From positions 186,001-250,000 of the forward strand of contig NZ_RZOY02000007.1 of assembly GCF_004022705.2 (NCBI RefSeq): 64,000 nucleotides of DNA. Reading direction: 5' to 3'. Position numbers and translations under genes: made by a program. Positions 1 through 9,530 of this stretch are shown here, piece after piece (within the stretch, counting starts at the first letter, position 1; every line of letters starts with the position of its first letter). The notes under the pieces are model-generated. The model saw nothing but the letters and a program-made list of their open reading frames with translations, made no database searches and had not been told where the DNA came from. The DNA is from Mesorhizobium sp. M2D.F.Ca.ET.226.01.1.1. Lineage in GTDB: Bacteria; Pseudomonadota; Alphaproteobacteria; Rhizobiales; Rhizobiaceae.

Positions 1-3000
1 ACGATCGGCCCGGCGCGGTCGGCGATCACCTTGCGCACGATGCGCGCCGCTTCCGGCGTGCCGGAGAAGGCGACGACGTCGACTTTCAGCGAGCGCGCCT
101 CGACCGGGTCGGGCCGGCCGTCGATCGCCGCCAGCGGCAGGCCCTTGCCGGTCAGCGCCGACAGGGCCGCCGGCGCGGCGGGCGCCACCGCCAGCACCGC
201 ATTGCCGGCCGCGAGGGCCTGGATCGTCTGGGCAAGCAGCGTCTCAGCGTCCGGGCCAAGGCAAAGCACCCGGCCGCGCGGCGCTAACGACAGCGTGTTA
301 GCCTCGCCCGTCGGTCCCGGCAGGTCGACCTGGCCGAAATCGAGGCTGGCAGCGGCAGCGATCGCCGCAGCACCCTTGCCGCGCAGATGCTTTCTCAGGA
401 TCGCGACGCGATCAGGACGCGTCGACCAGCCGCCCAGCGTCGGATCCGGCAGATTGTCGGCAAGCTCGGTCGCGGTGACCTTGTGGCCGTCGCCGACGTC
501 CGTGCCGGCTTCCGGCCCCTTGCGGAAGCGGCGCAGATAATGCGGTCCGCCAGCCTTCGGCCCGGTGCCCGACAACCCCTCGCCGCCGAAAGGCTGCGAG
601 CCCACGACAGCGCCAATCTGGTTGCGGTTGACATAAATGTTGCCGGCATGAATGCCGTCGACGAAATGCTGGACGCGCCCCTCGATGCGGGTGTGCAGGC
701 CGAAGGTGAGGCCATAGCCTTTGCGGTTGATGGCGGCGATCACCTGGTCGATTTCGTCGGCGTCGAAGGTCGCGACATGCAGCACGGGGCCGAACACCTC
801 GCGCTCCATCTCCTCGATGCCTTTGACGCGGAAGACATGCGGCGCGACAAAGCGGCCATTCTTCGGCGCTTCCAGCTTGGCGATCAGCCGTCCCTCCTGT
901 CCCTTCTTCTTGCAGTATTCGCTGATCGCACTTTGAGCCTCGTCGTCAATGACCGGGCCGACATCGGTCGAGATCAGCCACGGATTGCCGACGTTGAGCG
1001 CTTCCATCGCACCCTTCAGCATCTCCAGCATCTTCTTCTCGACATCCTTCTGTACGTAGAGCACGCGCAATGCCGAGCAGCGCTGGCCGGCACTCTGGAA
1101 GGCCGAGGCGAGAATGTCGCGCACCGCCTGCTCCGGCAGCGCGGTGGAATCGACGATCATGGCGTTGAGCCCGCCGGTCTCGGCGATCAGCATGGCGTCC
1201 GGCGCCGCCGTCTCGGCCAGTTGCTTTTCGATCAGCTTGGCGACCTCGGTCGAACCGGTGAAGCACACCCCTGCAATGCGCGGGTCGGCGGTGAGCGGCG
1301 CGCCGACCGTCGGCCCGTCGCCCGGCAGAAGCTGGATGACATCCTCCGGCACGCCGGCCTCGCGCAGCATTTCCACGGCGCGGAAGGCAATCAGCGGCGT
1401 CTGCTCGGCAGGCTTGGCGATCACCGAGTTGCCGGTGACCAGTGCCGCGGCGATCTGGCCGGTGAAGATCGCCAGCGGGAAATTCCATGGCGAGATGCAT
1501 ACGATGGCGCCGCGCGCCTCGGTGCCGGCTTCCGCATTGGCCGCCTCGGCCGCGTAGTAGCGCAGGAAGTCGACCGCTTCGCGCACTTCGGCCACACCGT
1601 CGGCCAGCGACTTGCCGGCCTCGCGCGTCGCCAAGGCGAAGAACTCAGGCGCGTTGGCCTCGTAGAGATCGGCGGCGCGGTTGAGGATCGCGGCGCGCTC
1701 GGTGACCGGGCGCTTCGCCCAGGCCGGCTGTGCCTCGACCGCGATGCGCACGGCGGTTGCCACCTGCTTGGTTGCGGCCTCATGCACGGTGCCCACGACC
1801 TCGTCCGGTTTCGCCGGATTGACGATCTGGCGCGGCTTGCCGTAGCCGGCGGCGCGCGTGACCGGCTTGGCGTGCCAGCGGTCCGCTCCGGCGAACTCCG
1901 CCCTTGCTTTGTCCAGGGCCGCAAGCGTCACCGGATCGGTGATGTCAAAGCCCCTGGAATTGCGGCGTCCGGCGCCGAAGATCGCGGCGGGACGCGCGAT
2001 CGCCGGATTGGCGGCGGGGCCTTGCCTCTCGACAGCCTCGAGCGGGTCGCGCGCGATCTCCTCGGGCTCGACCTCCTCGTCGGTCAGTTGGTGCACGAAG
2101 GAGGAGTTGGCGCCGTTCTCCAGCAGGCGCCGCACCAGATAGGCGAGCAGGTCGGAATGCGCGCCAACCGGCGCATAGATGCGGCAGCGCGTACCCTCGG
2201 CTTTGCGCACCGTCTCATGCAGGGCCTCGCCCATGCCGTGCAGGCGCTGGAACTCGAAGCTGTCGCGGTCCTTCGCCATCGACAGGATGGCGGCGACTGT
2301 GTGCGCGTTATGCGTGGCGAATTGCGGATAGATGCGGTCGGTCATCGACAAAAGCTTCTTCGCGCAGGCCAGGTATGAAACGTCGGTATTGGCCTTGCGT
2401 GTGAAGACCGGATAGCCGGAGAGCCCGAGCGTCTGCGCCCGCTTGATTTCCGTGTCCCAATAGGCGCCCTTCACCAGCCGCACCATGATCCTTCGGTCAT
2501 ATTTTTTCGCGATCGCATAGAGCCAGTCGATGGCGAAGGCTGCACGCGGCCCATAGGCTTGTACGACAACCCCGAAACCGTCCCAGCCGGCGAGCTCCGG
2601 CTCGGCCAGCACCTTCTCGATGACATCGAGCGACAGGTCGAGCCGGTCGGCTTCTTCGGCATCGATGTTGAGGCCCATGCGCGAATGCCGGGCGGCAAGC
2701 GCCAGCGACAGAAGCCGCTCGGCCATCACCGGCAGCATCCTCTCCCGCTGCGCCACCTCGTAGCGCGGATGCAGCGCCGAGAGCTTGACCGAAATGCCGT
2801 GATTGTAGCGGATGTCGGGGCCGTTCGAGCCGGAATCGAGCGAGGAGATCGCATCGGCGTAGGCCCGGTGATAGCGCAGCGCGTCGGCTTCGGTGCGGGC
2901 CGCCTCGCCCAGCATGTCGAACGAATAGAGATAGCCCTTCTGCGTCATGGACCGGCCGCGCCTGACGGCTTCGGCAATGCTGCGGCCGAGCACGAACTGC

Positions 3001-3500
3001 TCGCCCATCTCGCGCATCGCCGCCGCGACCGCCTTGCGGATCACCGGCTCGCCAAGCCGGCGCACCATGGCGCGCAGCGTGCCTTCGATGCCGCCCTCGC
3101 CTTCGTCGAGCACGCGGCCGGTCAGCATCAGCGCCCAGGTCGAGGCGTTGACGAAGATCGAGCTCGAGCCGCCCGAATGCGCCGACCAGTCATGCGGCGC
3201 GATCTTGTCGGCGATCAAATCGTCCATCGTCTCGGTGTCGGGCACGCGCAGCAGCGCTTCGGCCAGGCACATCAGCGCCACGCCTTCCTTGGTCGACAGG
3301 CCGTAGGCCGAGAGGAAAACCTCCATCAGCCTGGGATCGGTCGAGCGGCGCACCGCGCGCACCAGCTCGGCCGCGCGAGCCGAGATCGCCTTGCGCTCCT
3401 CGACTGACAAGCCCGCCGCCGCCGACAGGCGCTTCACCGCCTCGTCTTCGTCGGGCAAATAATTGGCGCGGATCTGCTGGCGGATGGCGTCGAGCGGCAT
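1..3500 (-). CDS. putA: Bifunctional proline dehydrogenase / P5C dehydrogenase PutA (3' end cut by window edge)
   Basis: PutA oxidises proline to P5C (FAD, N-terminal half) and P5C to glutamate (NAD+, C-terminal half). About 1166 residues are visible and no stop is reached, so the extreme C-terminus lies outside the window. The proline dehydrogenase barrel fills roughly residues 90-480, with the substrate-binding RLHGMGE segment near 420. The aldehyde dehydrogenase domain follows from about 560, with the catalytic AETGG glutamate near 772 and GQRCSA cysteine near 807. The N-terminus (MPLDAIRQQIRANY) lacks the ribbon-helix-helix domain that lets E. coli PutA repress its own gene. Regulation therefore probably falls to the divergent Lrp-type gene 116 bp away. 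The ATG at 3500 gives the expected rhizobial N-terminus; I see no in-frame alternative upstream. Confidence 0.95.
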   Translation of the reverse strand, partial: MPLDAIRQQIRANYLPDEDEAVKRLSAAAGLSVEERKAISARAAELVRAVRRSTDPRLMEVFLSAYGLSTKEGVALMCLAEALLRVPDTETMDDLIADKIAPHDWSAHSGGSSSIFVNASTWALMLTGRVLDEGEGGIEGTLRAMVRRLGEPVIRKAVAAAMREMGEQFVLGRSIAEAVRRGRSMTQKGYLYSFDMLGEAARTEADALRYHRAYADAISSLDSGSNGPDIRYNHGISVKLSALHPRYEVAQRERMLPVMAERLLSLALAARHSRMGLNIDAEEADRLDLSLDVIEKVLAEPELAGWDGFGVVVQAYGPRAAFAIDWLYAIAKKYDRRIMVRLVKGAYWDTEIKRAQTLGLSGYPVFTRKANTDVSYLACAKKLLSMTDRIYPQFATHNAHTVAAILSMAKDRDSFEFQRLHGMGEALHETVRKAEGTRCRIYAPVGAHSDLLAYLVRRLLENGANSSFVHQLTDEEVEPEEIARDPLEAVERQGPAANPAIARPAAIFGAGRRNSRGFDITDPVTLAALDKARAEFAGADRWHAKPVTRAAGYGKPRQIVNPAKPDEVVGTVHEAATKQVATAVRIAVEAQPAWAKRPVTERAAILNRAADLYEANAPEFFALATREAGKSLADGVAEVREAVDFLRYYAAEAANAEAGTEARGAIVCISPWNFPLAIFTGQIAAALVTGNSVIAKPAEQTPLIAFRAVEMLREAGVPEDVIQLLPGDGPTVGAPLTADPRIAGVCFTGSTEVAKLIEKQLAETAAPDAMLIAETGGLNAMIVDSTALPEQAVRDILASAFQSAGQRCSALRVLYVQKDVEKKMLEMLKGAMEALNVGNPWLISTDVGPVIDDEAQSAISEYCKKKGQEGRLIAKLEAPKNGRFVAPHVFRVKGIEEMEREVFGPVLHVATFDADEIDQVIAAINRKGYGLTFGLHTRIEGRVQHFVDGIHAGNIYVNRNQIGAVVGSQPFGGEGLSGTGPKAGGPHYLRRFRKGPEAGTDVGDGHKVTATELADNLPDPTLGGWSTRPDRVAILRKHLRGKGAAAIAAAASLDFGQVDLPGPTGEANTLSLAPRGRVLCLGPDAETLLAQTIQALAAGNAVLAVAPAAPAALSALTGKGLPLAAIDGRPDPVEARSLKVDVVAFSGTPEAARIVRKVIADRAGPI

Positions 3501-3616
3501 GTCGGATCCATGAAAGCGAGCGTGAGCGGGCGATCCGGCGGCCACCGGACCGAATGGCGCAAGCTAGCATAGCTTCGAATTTCAGTCGGTCCAAAGAAAT
3601 CGACAAGACAGGCTGA

Positions 3617-4117
3617 TTGAACTATCATAGAGGCCCAGTTCCCATCATTTCGACTGCCAAATCGGTGACCGAAGACCAATTGGACCGCATCGACCGCAAC
3701 ATCCTGTCGGCACTCGGGCGCGACGGCCGGCTTTCCATGTCTGAACTGGCCGGCAAGGTCGGCCTGTCGAAGACACCGGTGCAGGCGCGCGTCAAGCGAT
3801 TGGAGAAGGATGGCTACATAAGAGGCTACCGCGCCATCATCGATCGCGAGCGCATGGGCGAAGGCCATGTCGCCTTCGTCCAGGTGAAATTGTCGGACAC
3901 GCGCTCGGCGGCGCTCGATGCCTTCAACCGCGCGGTGCAGGGCGTGTCGGAGATCGAGCAATGCCACATGATGGCATCGAGCTTCGACTACCTCTTGAAG
4001 GTTCGCACCACCGACATCGCCGCCTACCGGCGCGTGCTCGGCGAACGCATCTCGGCTCTGCCCCACGTCGCACAGACGTCTACCTTTGTGGCGATGGAGA
4101 CGGTCAAGGATCGCTAA
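3617..4117 (+). CDS. putR: Lrp/AsnC-family transcriptional regulator, probable putA activator PutR
   Basis: A 166-residue Lrp/AsnC protein. The winged helix-turn-helix spans about residues 21-68 (LDRIDRNILSAL through KTPVQARVKRL) and the RAM/AsnC effector domain about 82-155. It is divergent from putA with a 116-bp shared promoter region, the arrangement in which Lrp-like PutR (BldR) activates putA in response to proline in rhizobia and Agrobacterium. That role is inferred from position and family. Its stop codon overlaps the stop of the convergent peroxidase gene by two bases (TAA at 4115-4117, TAG of the other strand at 4114-4116). Confidence 0.9.
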   Translation: MNYHRGPVPIISTAKSVTEDQLDRIDRNILSALGRDGRLSMSELAGKVGLSKTPVQARVKRLEKDGYIRGYRAIIDRERMGEGHVAFVQVKLSDTRSAALDAFNRAVQGVSEIEQCHMMASSFDYLLKVRTTDIAAYRRVLGERISALPHVAQTSTFVAMETVKDR

Positions 4118-5322
4118 TCCGAAAGCGTTCTTAGAAACGCCACCAAGGCCGCGCGTTCGCGTTCGGACAGGTCGAGCGGGTGCACTTCCGAAACGCCTTC
4201 AACGGCAAGCGGCGCTTTCGAATAATGCGCCACCACCTCGTCCAACGTCTCGAACTGCCCGGCATGCATGTAAGGCGGCCGATCCGCCGCGCCGCGCAGT
4301 GACGGCGTCTTGTAGGCCCGCGCGATTTGTGGCCCGTCCTTCACCATGAAACGCAGCTCCCGGCAGGCGCTTTCATCGCCGTCGCGGAATTTGCCGAGAC
4401 AATTGAACGGGTCGGCCTGCACCTGCGTCACGGCATCGACACGGCCTCGGTCCAGCGGCAGTTCATCGACCGGCGGTACGCCAGTGTTGTGGAACGCGTT
4501 GTCGGTGAAGCGCGGGCCGTTGTGGCAGGTAACGCAATTGGCCTTGCCGATGAACAGTTTCAGCCCAAGGATTTCCTCCGCCGAAAAGGCAGCGTCGGCC
4601 TCCGGCTTGGCGCCGGTTGCGAGATCGATGGCAAAGCGGTCGAAGCGCGTCTGCTGGGGCTCGATCGAGCGCTCGAAGGCGGCGATCGCCTTGCCGATAT
4701 TGGCATAGACAAGGTTGACGTCGTCCTGCTGGGCAGCGGACATCGAATTCCAGGCCGCCTTCTCGGCATCGCTGCCGAGCGGACTGGCATTGGCCGGCAC
4801 GTTGGAAAGGTCCGGCAGCGGTCCGAAGATGCGCTCATAGCGCTCGCCGAATCGTTTTTGCATGTAGTGCGCGAAAGCGGCACGGTTGCCGGCCTGCTCC
4901 AGCGGGTTTTCAAGCGGCGTCAGCGCCTGCGCCCACAGGCTGTCGCGCCTGCCGTCCCAGAAGAACCACGGATTGCGCGCCACGCCGGCCAGCGGCATGG
5001 TGCGGCGGTTGGTGTGGCCGACGCCGACCGCCTGCGGCAGGTCATCCTGGAACTGGCGTTCGATCTTGTGGCACGTCGAGCAGGACACCGTGCCGTCGCG
5101 GCTCATGCCGGCATCGAAGAACAGCGTCGAGCCGAGTGCTGCGGCCGCCGGCATATCCGCGTACTGGTTGGTGGTGTCCGCCTTGAGCGAAGGCAGCGTG
5201 TTCAGCGCCAGTGATGCGATGGTCTTCTTCTCGGCGTCGCTGAACTGCGGCTCACCGCAGCCGCCCAGCAAAGCGAGAGCGGCCAAGGCCAGCAGGCATG
5301 CAACGCTCGTCAGACGCCTCAT
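4114..5322 (-). CDS. Di-heme cytochrome c peroxidase / MauG-family lipoprotein
   Basis: 402 residues from the chosen ATG. An upstream in-frame start would add a tail unlike a signal peptide. The N-terminus is a lipoprotein signal ending in the lipobox LGGC (Cys22), so the protein should be a periplasm-facing lipoprotein. Two heme c motifs are present, CSTCH at 81-85 and CVTCH at 263-267, the pattern of bacterial di-heme cytochrome c peroxidases and MauG-like enzymes. These reduce H2O2 using c-type cytochrome electrons or oxidise protein residues. The start lies 7 bp after the stop of the FixH-like gene, so the two are probably one operon. Substrate and electron donor cannot be told from sequence. 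Confidence 0.88.
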   Translation of the reverse strand: MRRLTSVACLLALAALALLGGCGEPQFSDAEKKTIASLALNTLPSLKADTTNQYADMPAAAALGSTLFFDAGMSRDGTVSCSTCHKIERQFQDDLPQAVGVGHTNRRTMPLAGVARNPWFFWDGRRDSLWAQALTPLENPLEQAGNRAAFAHYMQKRFGERYERIFGPLPDLSNVPANASPLGSDAEKAAWNSMSAAQQDDVNLVYANIGKAIAAFERSIEPQQTRFDRFAIDLATGAKPEADAAFSAEEILGLKLFIGKANCVTCHNGPRFTDNAFHNTGVPPVDELPLDRGRVDAVTQVQADPFNCLGKFRDGDESACRELRFMVKDGPQIARAYKTPSLRGAADRPPYMHAGQFETLDEVVAHYSKAPLAVEGVSEVHPLDLSERERAALVAFLRTLSD

Positions 5323-5329
5323 CACCTGC

Positions 5330-5773
5330 TCACAACACGATGTTGAAGACGACGGAATCGGAGCCGGCCGCCGCCGAGATGCCAAAGCGCAACTGCCACC
5401 AGCCGCTCATGGTGAATTTTATGCCGTCGATGCGGTAGCGCCCGTCGCCCAGATAATCTGTCGCCTGGGGGCTGGTCGGCAAGCCGTGATCGTGCTGCGG
5501 CATGCCGCCGGAAACGGTGATGGCCGCGCCCTCCACCGGCGCGCCTGCGGCGGTCTTCAGCGTCAGCAGCCAGGACTGCAGCTCGCCCTGGCGGATGACG
5601 CCGCGCTCTGGCTCGAAGCTTGCCTCGAAGAGGCGGTTTGCCGTGCTTTTCGAGCGCGAAATGTCTGGACCAGGCGTCGGTTGCGGCAGCATCAGGTAGA
5701 CGGCGGCCACGATACCCACCAGCAGGACTGCCAGACCGAGACCAGCAAGAATGTAACGCCATATCGATGCCAA
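5330..5773 (-). CDS. FixH/YtkA-like membrane-anchored protein
   Basis: Start chosen as TTG at 5773 because an AGAGGA ribosome-binding site sits just upstream and the resulting 147-residue protein begins directly with a membrane anchor (about residues 4-27, WRYILAGLGLAVLLVG). A longer reading frame exists but is rich in arginine and lacks a site. The exported part contains GGMPQHDHGLPT and a C-terminal MSGWWQLRF strand, typical of YtkA/FixH-like beta-sandwich domains that accompany copper or heme proteins. It is immediately upstream of, and probably cotranscribed with, the di-heme peroxidase. A role in supporting maturation or electron transfer of that enzyme is inference. Confidence 0.75.
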   Translation of the reverse strand: MASIWRYILAGLGLAVLLVGIVAAVYLMLPQPTPGPDISRSKSTANRLFEASFEPERGVIRQGELQSWLLTLKTAAGAPVEGAAITVSGGMPQHDHGLPTSPQATDYLGDGRYRIDGIKFTMSGWWQLRFGISAAAGSDSVVFNIVL

Positions 5774-5914
5774 ACCCGTTCCTCTTCGGCTGCTAACGTC
5801 GCGGGCCGCGCATCGCGTCCCGCCCTGCCTGTGGGAAATCGCTTCTGGCGCAAAATTCAGCCTTCGCCAAGCATGGCGCTGCCGGCCGCAAAAAGCTACA
5901 GCAACAAAGTGTTG

Positions 5915-5966
5915 GAGCAATTCCAGGAAAAGTGCGCAGCGGTTTTCCGTCCGGAATTGCGTAAAA
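5915..5966. repeat. Palindromic intergenic repeat (GAGCAATTCC family)
   Basis: An inverted repeat with arms GAGCAATTCC-GGAAAA and TTTTCC-GGAATTGC, followed by GTAAAAA. This matches a short palindromic repeat seen many times in Mesorhizobium genomes (from memory). It ends 22 bp before the start of the sugar kinase gene, so it lies in that gene's leader. Confidence 0.65.
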
Positions 5967-5988
5967 AAACTCGGCAGGAACGGGCCGC

Positions 5989-6909
5989 ATGGCAGTCAAC
6001 GGTATCGCGTCGATCGGCGAGTGCATGATCGAACTGTCGGGACAGGCCGGCGCCAACTGGCGCATGGGTTTTGCCGGCGACACCTTCAACACGCTCTGGG
6101 CATTGCATGCGCTGAGCCCGGATCGGCCGGCGACCTATGTCTCGGCCTTTGGCGACGACCCCTTCTCGCGCGACCAGATCGCTTTCTTCGCCGAAAACGG
6201 CATCGGCATAGGCGACAGTCCGATCATTGCCGGCGCGCGCCCCGGCCTTTACGCCATCACGCTCACGGGGGCCGAACGCGCGTTCACCTACTGGCGAAGC
6301 GATGCGGCCGCGCGCCAGCTCGCCTCCGATCCGGCGGCGCTCGCGAAAAGCCTTGAAAACCAGGCACTTGTCTACTTTTCCGGAATCACTCTGGCAATTC
6401 TGGACGCGGCCGCGCGCAAAACCCTGCTTTCGGCCGTGGCGACTGCCCGTAAGGCCGGCTCGCTCGTCGCCTTCGACCCGAATTACCGGCCTCGCCTGTG
6501 GCCGAGCCGCGAGGCGGCGCAGGCCGCGATCCTGGAGGCGCTTGCGACTTGCGACATCGCGCTGCCGACTTTCCCCGACGAGCAGATGCTGTTCGGCGAC
6601 GAGACGCCCGAGATCACGGCCAAGCGCCTCGGCAAATTGACCGGCGAGGTCGTGGTCAAAAATGGCGAGCAGCCGGCCTTGATTGCTGTGACCGGCGCTT
6701 CGCAAACCGTCGACGCGATTCACGTTGCCGCGCCGGTCGACACCACCGGCGCTGGAGACTCTTTCAACGGCGGCTATCTCGCCGCGAGACTTGCCGGCCA
6801 TGCGCCCGCCGACGCGGCGCGTCGCGCGCACAAAGTCGCCGCCGCGGTCGTGCAGGTTCGCGGCGCGTTGGCCCCGTTCGAGACGCTGAGGACGGCTTTC
6901 GACAGTTAA
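5989..6909 (+). CDS. kdgK: PfkB-family sugar kinase, probably 2-dehydro-3-deoxygluconokinase
   Basis: 306 residues, the usual length for ribokinase/PfkB kinases. The N-terminal SIGECMIELS strand and the C-terminal DTTGAGDSFNGGYLA signature, whose second Asp is the catalytic base, are clear. GECMIEL together with FDPNYRPRLW (about 165-174) is typical of KDG kinases, which phosphorylate 2-keto-3-deoxygluconate for entry into the Entner-Doudoroff pathway. Fructokinase or another ketose kinase is possible. It is a single gene flanked by oppositely oriented genes. The palindromic repeat directly upstream leaves little room for a promoter. Confidence 0.8.
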   Translation: MAVNGIASIGECMIELSGQAGANWRMGFAGDTFNTLWALHALSPDRPATYVSAFGDDPFSRDQIAFFAENGIGIGDSPIIAGARPGLYAITLTGAERAFTYWRSDAAARQLASDPAALAKSLENQALVYFSGITLAILDAAARKTLLSAVATARKAGSLVAFDPNYRPRLWPSREAAQAAILEALATCDIALPTFPDEQMLFGDETPEITAKRLGKLTGEVVVKNGEQPALIAVTGASQTVDAIHVAAPVDTTGAGDSFNGGYLAARLAGHAPADAARRAHKVAAAVVQVRGALAPFETLRTAFDS

Positions 6910-6953
6910 GTGTTGCCGAAGCTTAAGCGGACATCACTTCAATATCGATGAAC

Positions 6954-7979
6954 TCAGGGCAGACGGAACCTATATTCGGTCACCTGATGATAGATCTGTC
7001 CCGGCCACAGCGTTGCCTGCGGGAAATAGGGCCGGTTGGGCGCGTCCGGCCAGGTCTGCGCTTCGAGGCAGAGGCCTGAAAACGCCTTGTAGCGGCGGCC
7101 GTCGAGTCCCGGCGATGTCGGCGCCACATACTGGCCGCTGTAGAGCTGAAGGCCCGGCTCCGTGGTCCACACTTCCATCTCGACGCCGGAAGTGGCGCCT
7201 TGCACCCAGGCCGCCTGATGCAGCGGTCCACGGTTGGAGGCCAGGCAGTAGTTCAGGTCGTAGGCAAGTTGCTCGCCTTCTATTTCCATGCGCAGCGGCC
7301 GTGCCTGGCGGAAATCGTAAGGCGTGCCGTCGACCGGTTTCACCACGCCGGTCGGGATCATCTCGGCGTCGACCGGGGTGAACGCGCCGGCATTCAGCAT
7401 CAGCCGGTGGTCGAGGATGTCGCCGGCTCCGCCATCGTCGAGATTGAAATAGGAATGCTGCGCCAGATTGCAGAGCGTCGGCTCCTCGCAGGTCGCGGTC
7501 AGTTCCATGCTGAGCGTGCCGGGGATCTTCAGCCGGTAGGTGCAGGTGACATCGAGCGCGCCGGGAAAGCCCATTGCGCCGTCCGGATCGTGCAAGGTCA
7601 GCGTCACGAAATCGCGGCCGTGCAATGAGACGGTCCATGGCCGGTGGAAAAAGCCTTCCGAGCCGCCATGCAGCGTGTGCTTGCCGAGAAAATTCTGCTC
7701 GGTCTGGTAGCGGTTGCCGGCGATGGTGAAACGGCCGCCGCCGATGCGGTTGGCGAAGCGGCCGACGACGGCCCCGAAGAAGGCGCGGTCAGTCTCGTAG
7801 GGCTCGAAGCGGTCGTAGCCCAGCACCAGCGGCGCATCATGGCCGGAAAGGCGCAGGTCCTGCACGATCGCGCCAAGACCGATGATGTTGGCGGTGAGGC
7901 CGCCCCCCCGGATTGTAAACCGGCGCACGGCCTCGCCCGCCTGCGTCGTGCCGAAGACCTCGCCGTCTTTCATCGCCAT
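6954..7979 (-). CDS. galM: Aldose 1-epimerase (mutarotase)
   Basis: 341 residues, the expected GalM length. The protein interconverts alpha and beta anomers of aldoses in the cytoplasm. It shows the catalytic histidine in LAQHSYFNLDDG, the RFANRIGGGRF substrate loop near the N-terminus and the C-terminal LCLEAQTWPDAPN with the catalytic glutamate. An alternative ATG two codons in (7973) is equally possible. It follows gabD on the same strand, but a strong hairpin lies between them, so it probably has its own promoter. Confidence 0.88.
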   Translation of the reverse strand: MAMKDGEVFGTTQAGEAVRRFTIRGGGLTANIIGLGAIVQDLRLSGHDAPLVLGYDRFEPYETDRAFFGAVVGRFANRIGGGRFTIAGNRYQTEQNFLGKHTLHGGSEGFFHRPWTVSLHGRDFVTLTLHDPDGAMGFPGALDVTCTYRLKIPGTLSMELTATCEEPTLCNLAQHSYFNLDDGGAGDILDHRLMLNAGAFTPVDAEMIPTGVVKPVDGTPYDFRQARPLRMEIEGEQLAYDLNYCLASNRGPLHQAAWVQGATSGVEMEVWTTEPGLQLYSGQYVAPTSPGLDGRRYKAFSGLCLEAQTWPDAPNRPYFPQATLWPGQIYHQVTEYRFRLP

Positions 7980-8029
7980 GCCCGAAATGTCATTTCCTGA
8001 TCGGCGGATTTAGACCGACGGCGTGGCAT

Positions 8030-8064
8030 CCGGCAAGGGCAGGCCAAACCCCTGCCCTTGCCGG
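8030..8064 (-). terminator. Terminator-like hairpin after gabD
   Basis: A perfect 14-bp inverted repeat (CCGGCAAGGGCAGG / CCTGCCCTTGCCGG) with a 7-base loop, nine bases past the gabD stop. There is no T-run on the minus strand, so it may block RNA decay rather than terminate transcription. Confidence 0.5.
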
Positions 8065-8072
8065 GATCGATA

Positions 8073-9530
8073 TCAGAGGCCGAGGCCGCCGATGCAGACA
8101 TATTTGGTGTCGAGATAGTCCTCGATGCCTTGATGCCCGCCTTCCTTGCCGAGGCCGGATTCCTTGACGCCGCCGAACGGCGCTTCCGGGGTGGTGATCA
8201 GGCCTTCATTGACACCGACCATGCCGTATTTCAGCCCTTCCATCACCCGGAAGGCGCGGCCGAGATCGCCGGTGTAGAAATAGCAGGCAAGGCCGAACTC
8301 GGTGTCGTTGGCCAAGGCGATCGCCTGTTCCTCGGTCTCGAACTTGAACACAGGAGCGACCGGCCCGAAGATCTCTTCCTTCATGAAGCGCATTTTCGGG
8401 GTGGCGTCAGCGATCACCGTTGGCTGGAAGAACGAGCCGCCCAGCGCATGGCGCTTGCCGCCGGCAACGACCTTGCCGCCCTTCGACGTCGCGTCGGCGA
8501 TCAGTTCCTCGACCTTCTCCACCGCCTTCTCATCGATCAGCGGTCCCTGCTGCACGCCTTCCTCGAGGCCGGAGCCAACCTTCAACGCATTGCTGGCGGC
8601 GGCGAGCTTCTCGACGAATTTGTCATAGACGCCGGCCTGCACCAGGAAGCGGTTGGTGCACACACAGGTCTGGCCGGAATTGCGGTACTTGGCGGTGATG
8701 GCGCCGGTCACGGCACGGTCGATGTCGGCGTCGTCGAAGACGATGAACGGCGCATTGCCGCCAAGCTCCATCGACACTTTCTTGACCGTCACCGACGACT
8801 TCTGGATGAGCAGCTTGCCGACCTCGGTCGAACCGGTGAAGGTGATCTTCGACACCCGCGGATTGGCGCAGATTTCATCGCCGATCTCGGCGGCCGAGCC
8901 GGTCAGGATGTTGACGACGCCCTTGGGGAAGCCGACTTCCTCGGCGAGCGCGCCCCAGGCGAGGCCGGAATAAGGCGTCTGCGTCGCCGGCTTGACCACT
9001 GCCGTGCAGCCCGCGGCCAGCGCCGGGCCGAGCTTGCGGGCCAGCATCGAGGACGGGAAGTTCCACGGCGTGATCGCGGCGATGACGCCGACCGGCTCCT
9101 TGGTCACCAGGATGCGGCGGTCGCCCCACGGCGACGGCACGATGTCGCCATAGGTGCGGCGGCCTTCCTCGGCGAACCACAGGATGTAAGCGGCGGCGGA
9201 GCCGATCTCGCCCTTAGACTCGAACAGCGACTTGCCTTGCTCGATCGTGAGCAGCTCGGCCAGCACGTCCTGATTGTCCATCATCGCGTCATGCAACTTG
9301 CGCAGAAGCTTCGAGCGCTCGAGCGCGGTGGTCTTGCGCCAGCTCTTGAAGGCTTCGTTTGCCGCCTCGATGGCGCGGCGCGTTTCGGCCTTGCCGGCCT
9401 TCGGCACGGTGCCGATCTTGAGACCCGTTGCCGGATTGTTGACGTCGATGGTCTGGCCGCTGTCGGCCTGCACCCATTCGCCGTTGATGAGATTGGCCTG
9501 GCGCATGAAATGGCTGGTTTTCTGAAGCAT
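8073..9530 (-). CDS. gabD: NAD(P)-dependent succinate-semialdehyde dehydrogenase
   Basis: 485 residues from the ATG at 9530, chosen because it has a good GGAGG site and starts with the family-typical MLQKTSHFMRQANLINGEW. An upstream in-frame start adds a non-conserved tail. The enzyme oxidises succinate semialdehyde to succinate in GABA and related catabolism. Catalytic Glu255 (MELGGNAP) and Cys289 (SGQTCVCTN) are present, with VIAAITPWNFP and FTGSTEVGK nucleotide-binding motifs. It is followed by a strong hairpin. No GABA aminotransferase lies next to it, so related aldehydes such as glutarate semialdehyde remain possible. Confidence 0.9.
   Translation of the reverse strand: MLQKTSHFMRQANLINGEWVQADSGQTIDVNNPATGLKIGTVPKAGKAETRRAIEAANEAFKSWRKTTALERSKLLRKLHDAMMDNQDVLAELLTIEQGKSLFESKGEIGSAAAYILWFAEEGRRTYGDIVPSPWGDRRILVTKEPVGVIAAITPWNFPSSMLARKLGPALAAGCTAVVKPATQTPYSGLAWGALAEEVGFPKGVVNILTGSAAEIGDEICANPRVSKITFTGSTEVGKLLIQKSSVTVKKVSMELGGNAPFIVFDDADIDRAVTGAITAKYRNSGQTCVCTNRFLVQAGVYDKFVEKLAAASNALKVGSGLEEGVQQGPLIDEKAVEKVEELIADATSKGGKVVAGGKRHALGGSFFQPTVIADATPKMRFMKEEIFGPVAPVFKFETEEQAIALANDTEFGLACYFYTGDLGRAFRVMEGLKYGMVGVNEGLITTPEAPFGGVKESGLGKEGGHQGIEDYLDTKYVCIGGLGL

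Noticed and set aside
387..2378. Long open frame (663 codons) on the plus strand opposite putA
   Set aside because: It is the antisense shadow of a clear, motif-rich PutA frame in high-GC DNA. Its product is arginine- and glycine-rich with no domain.
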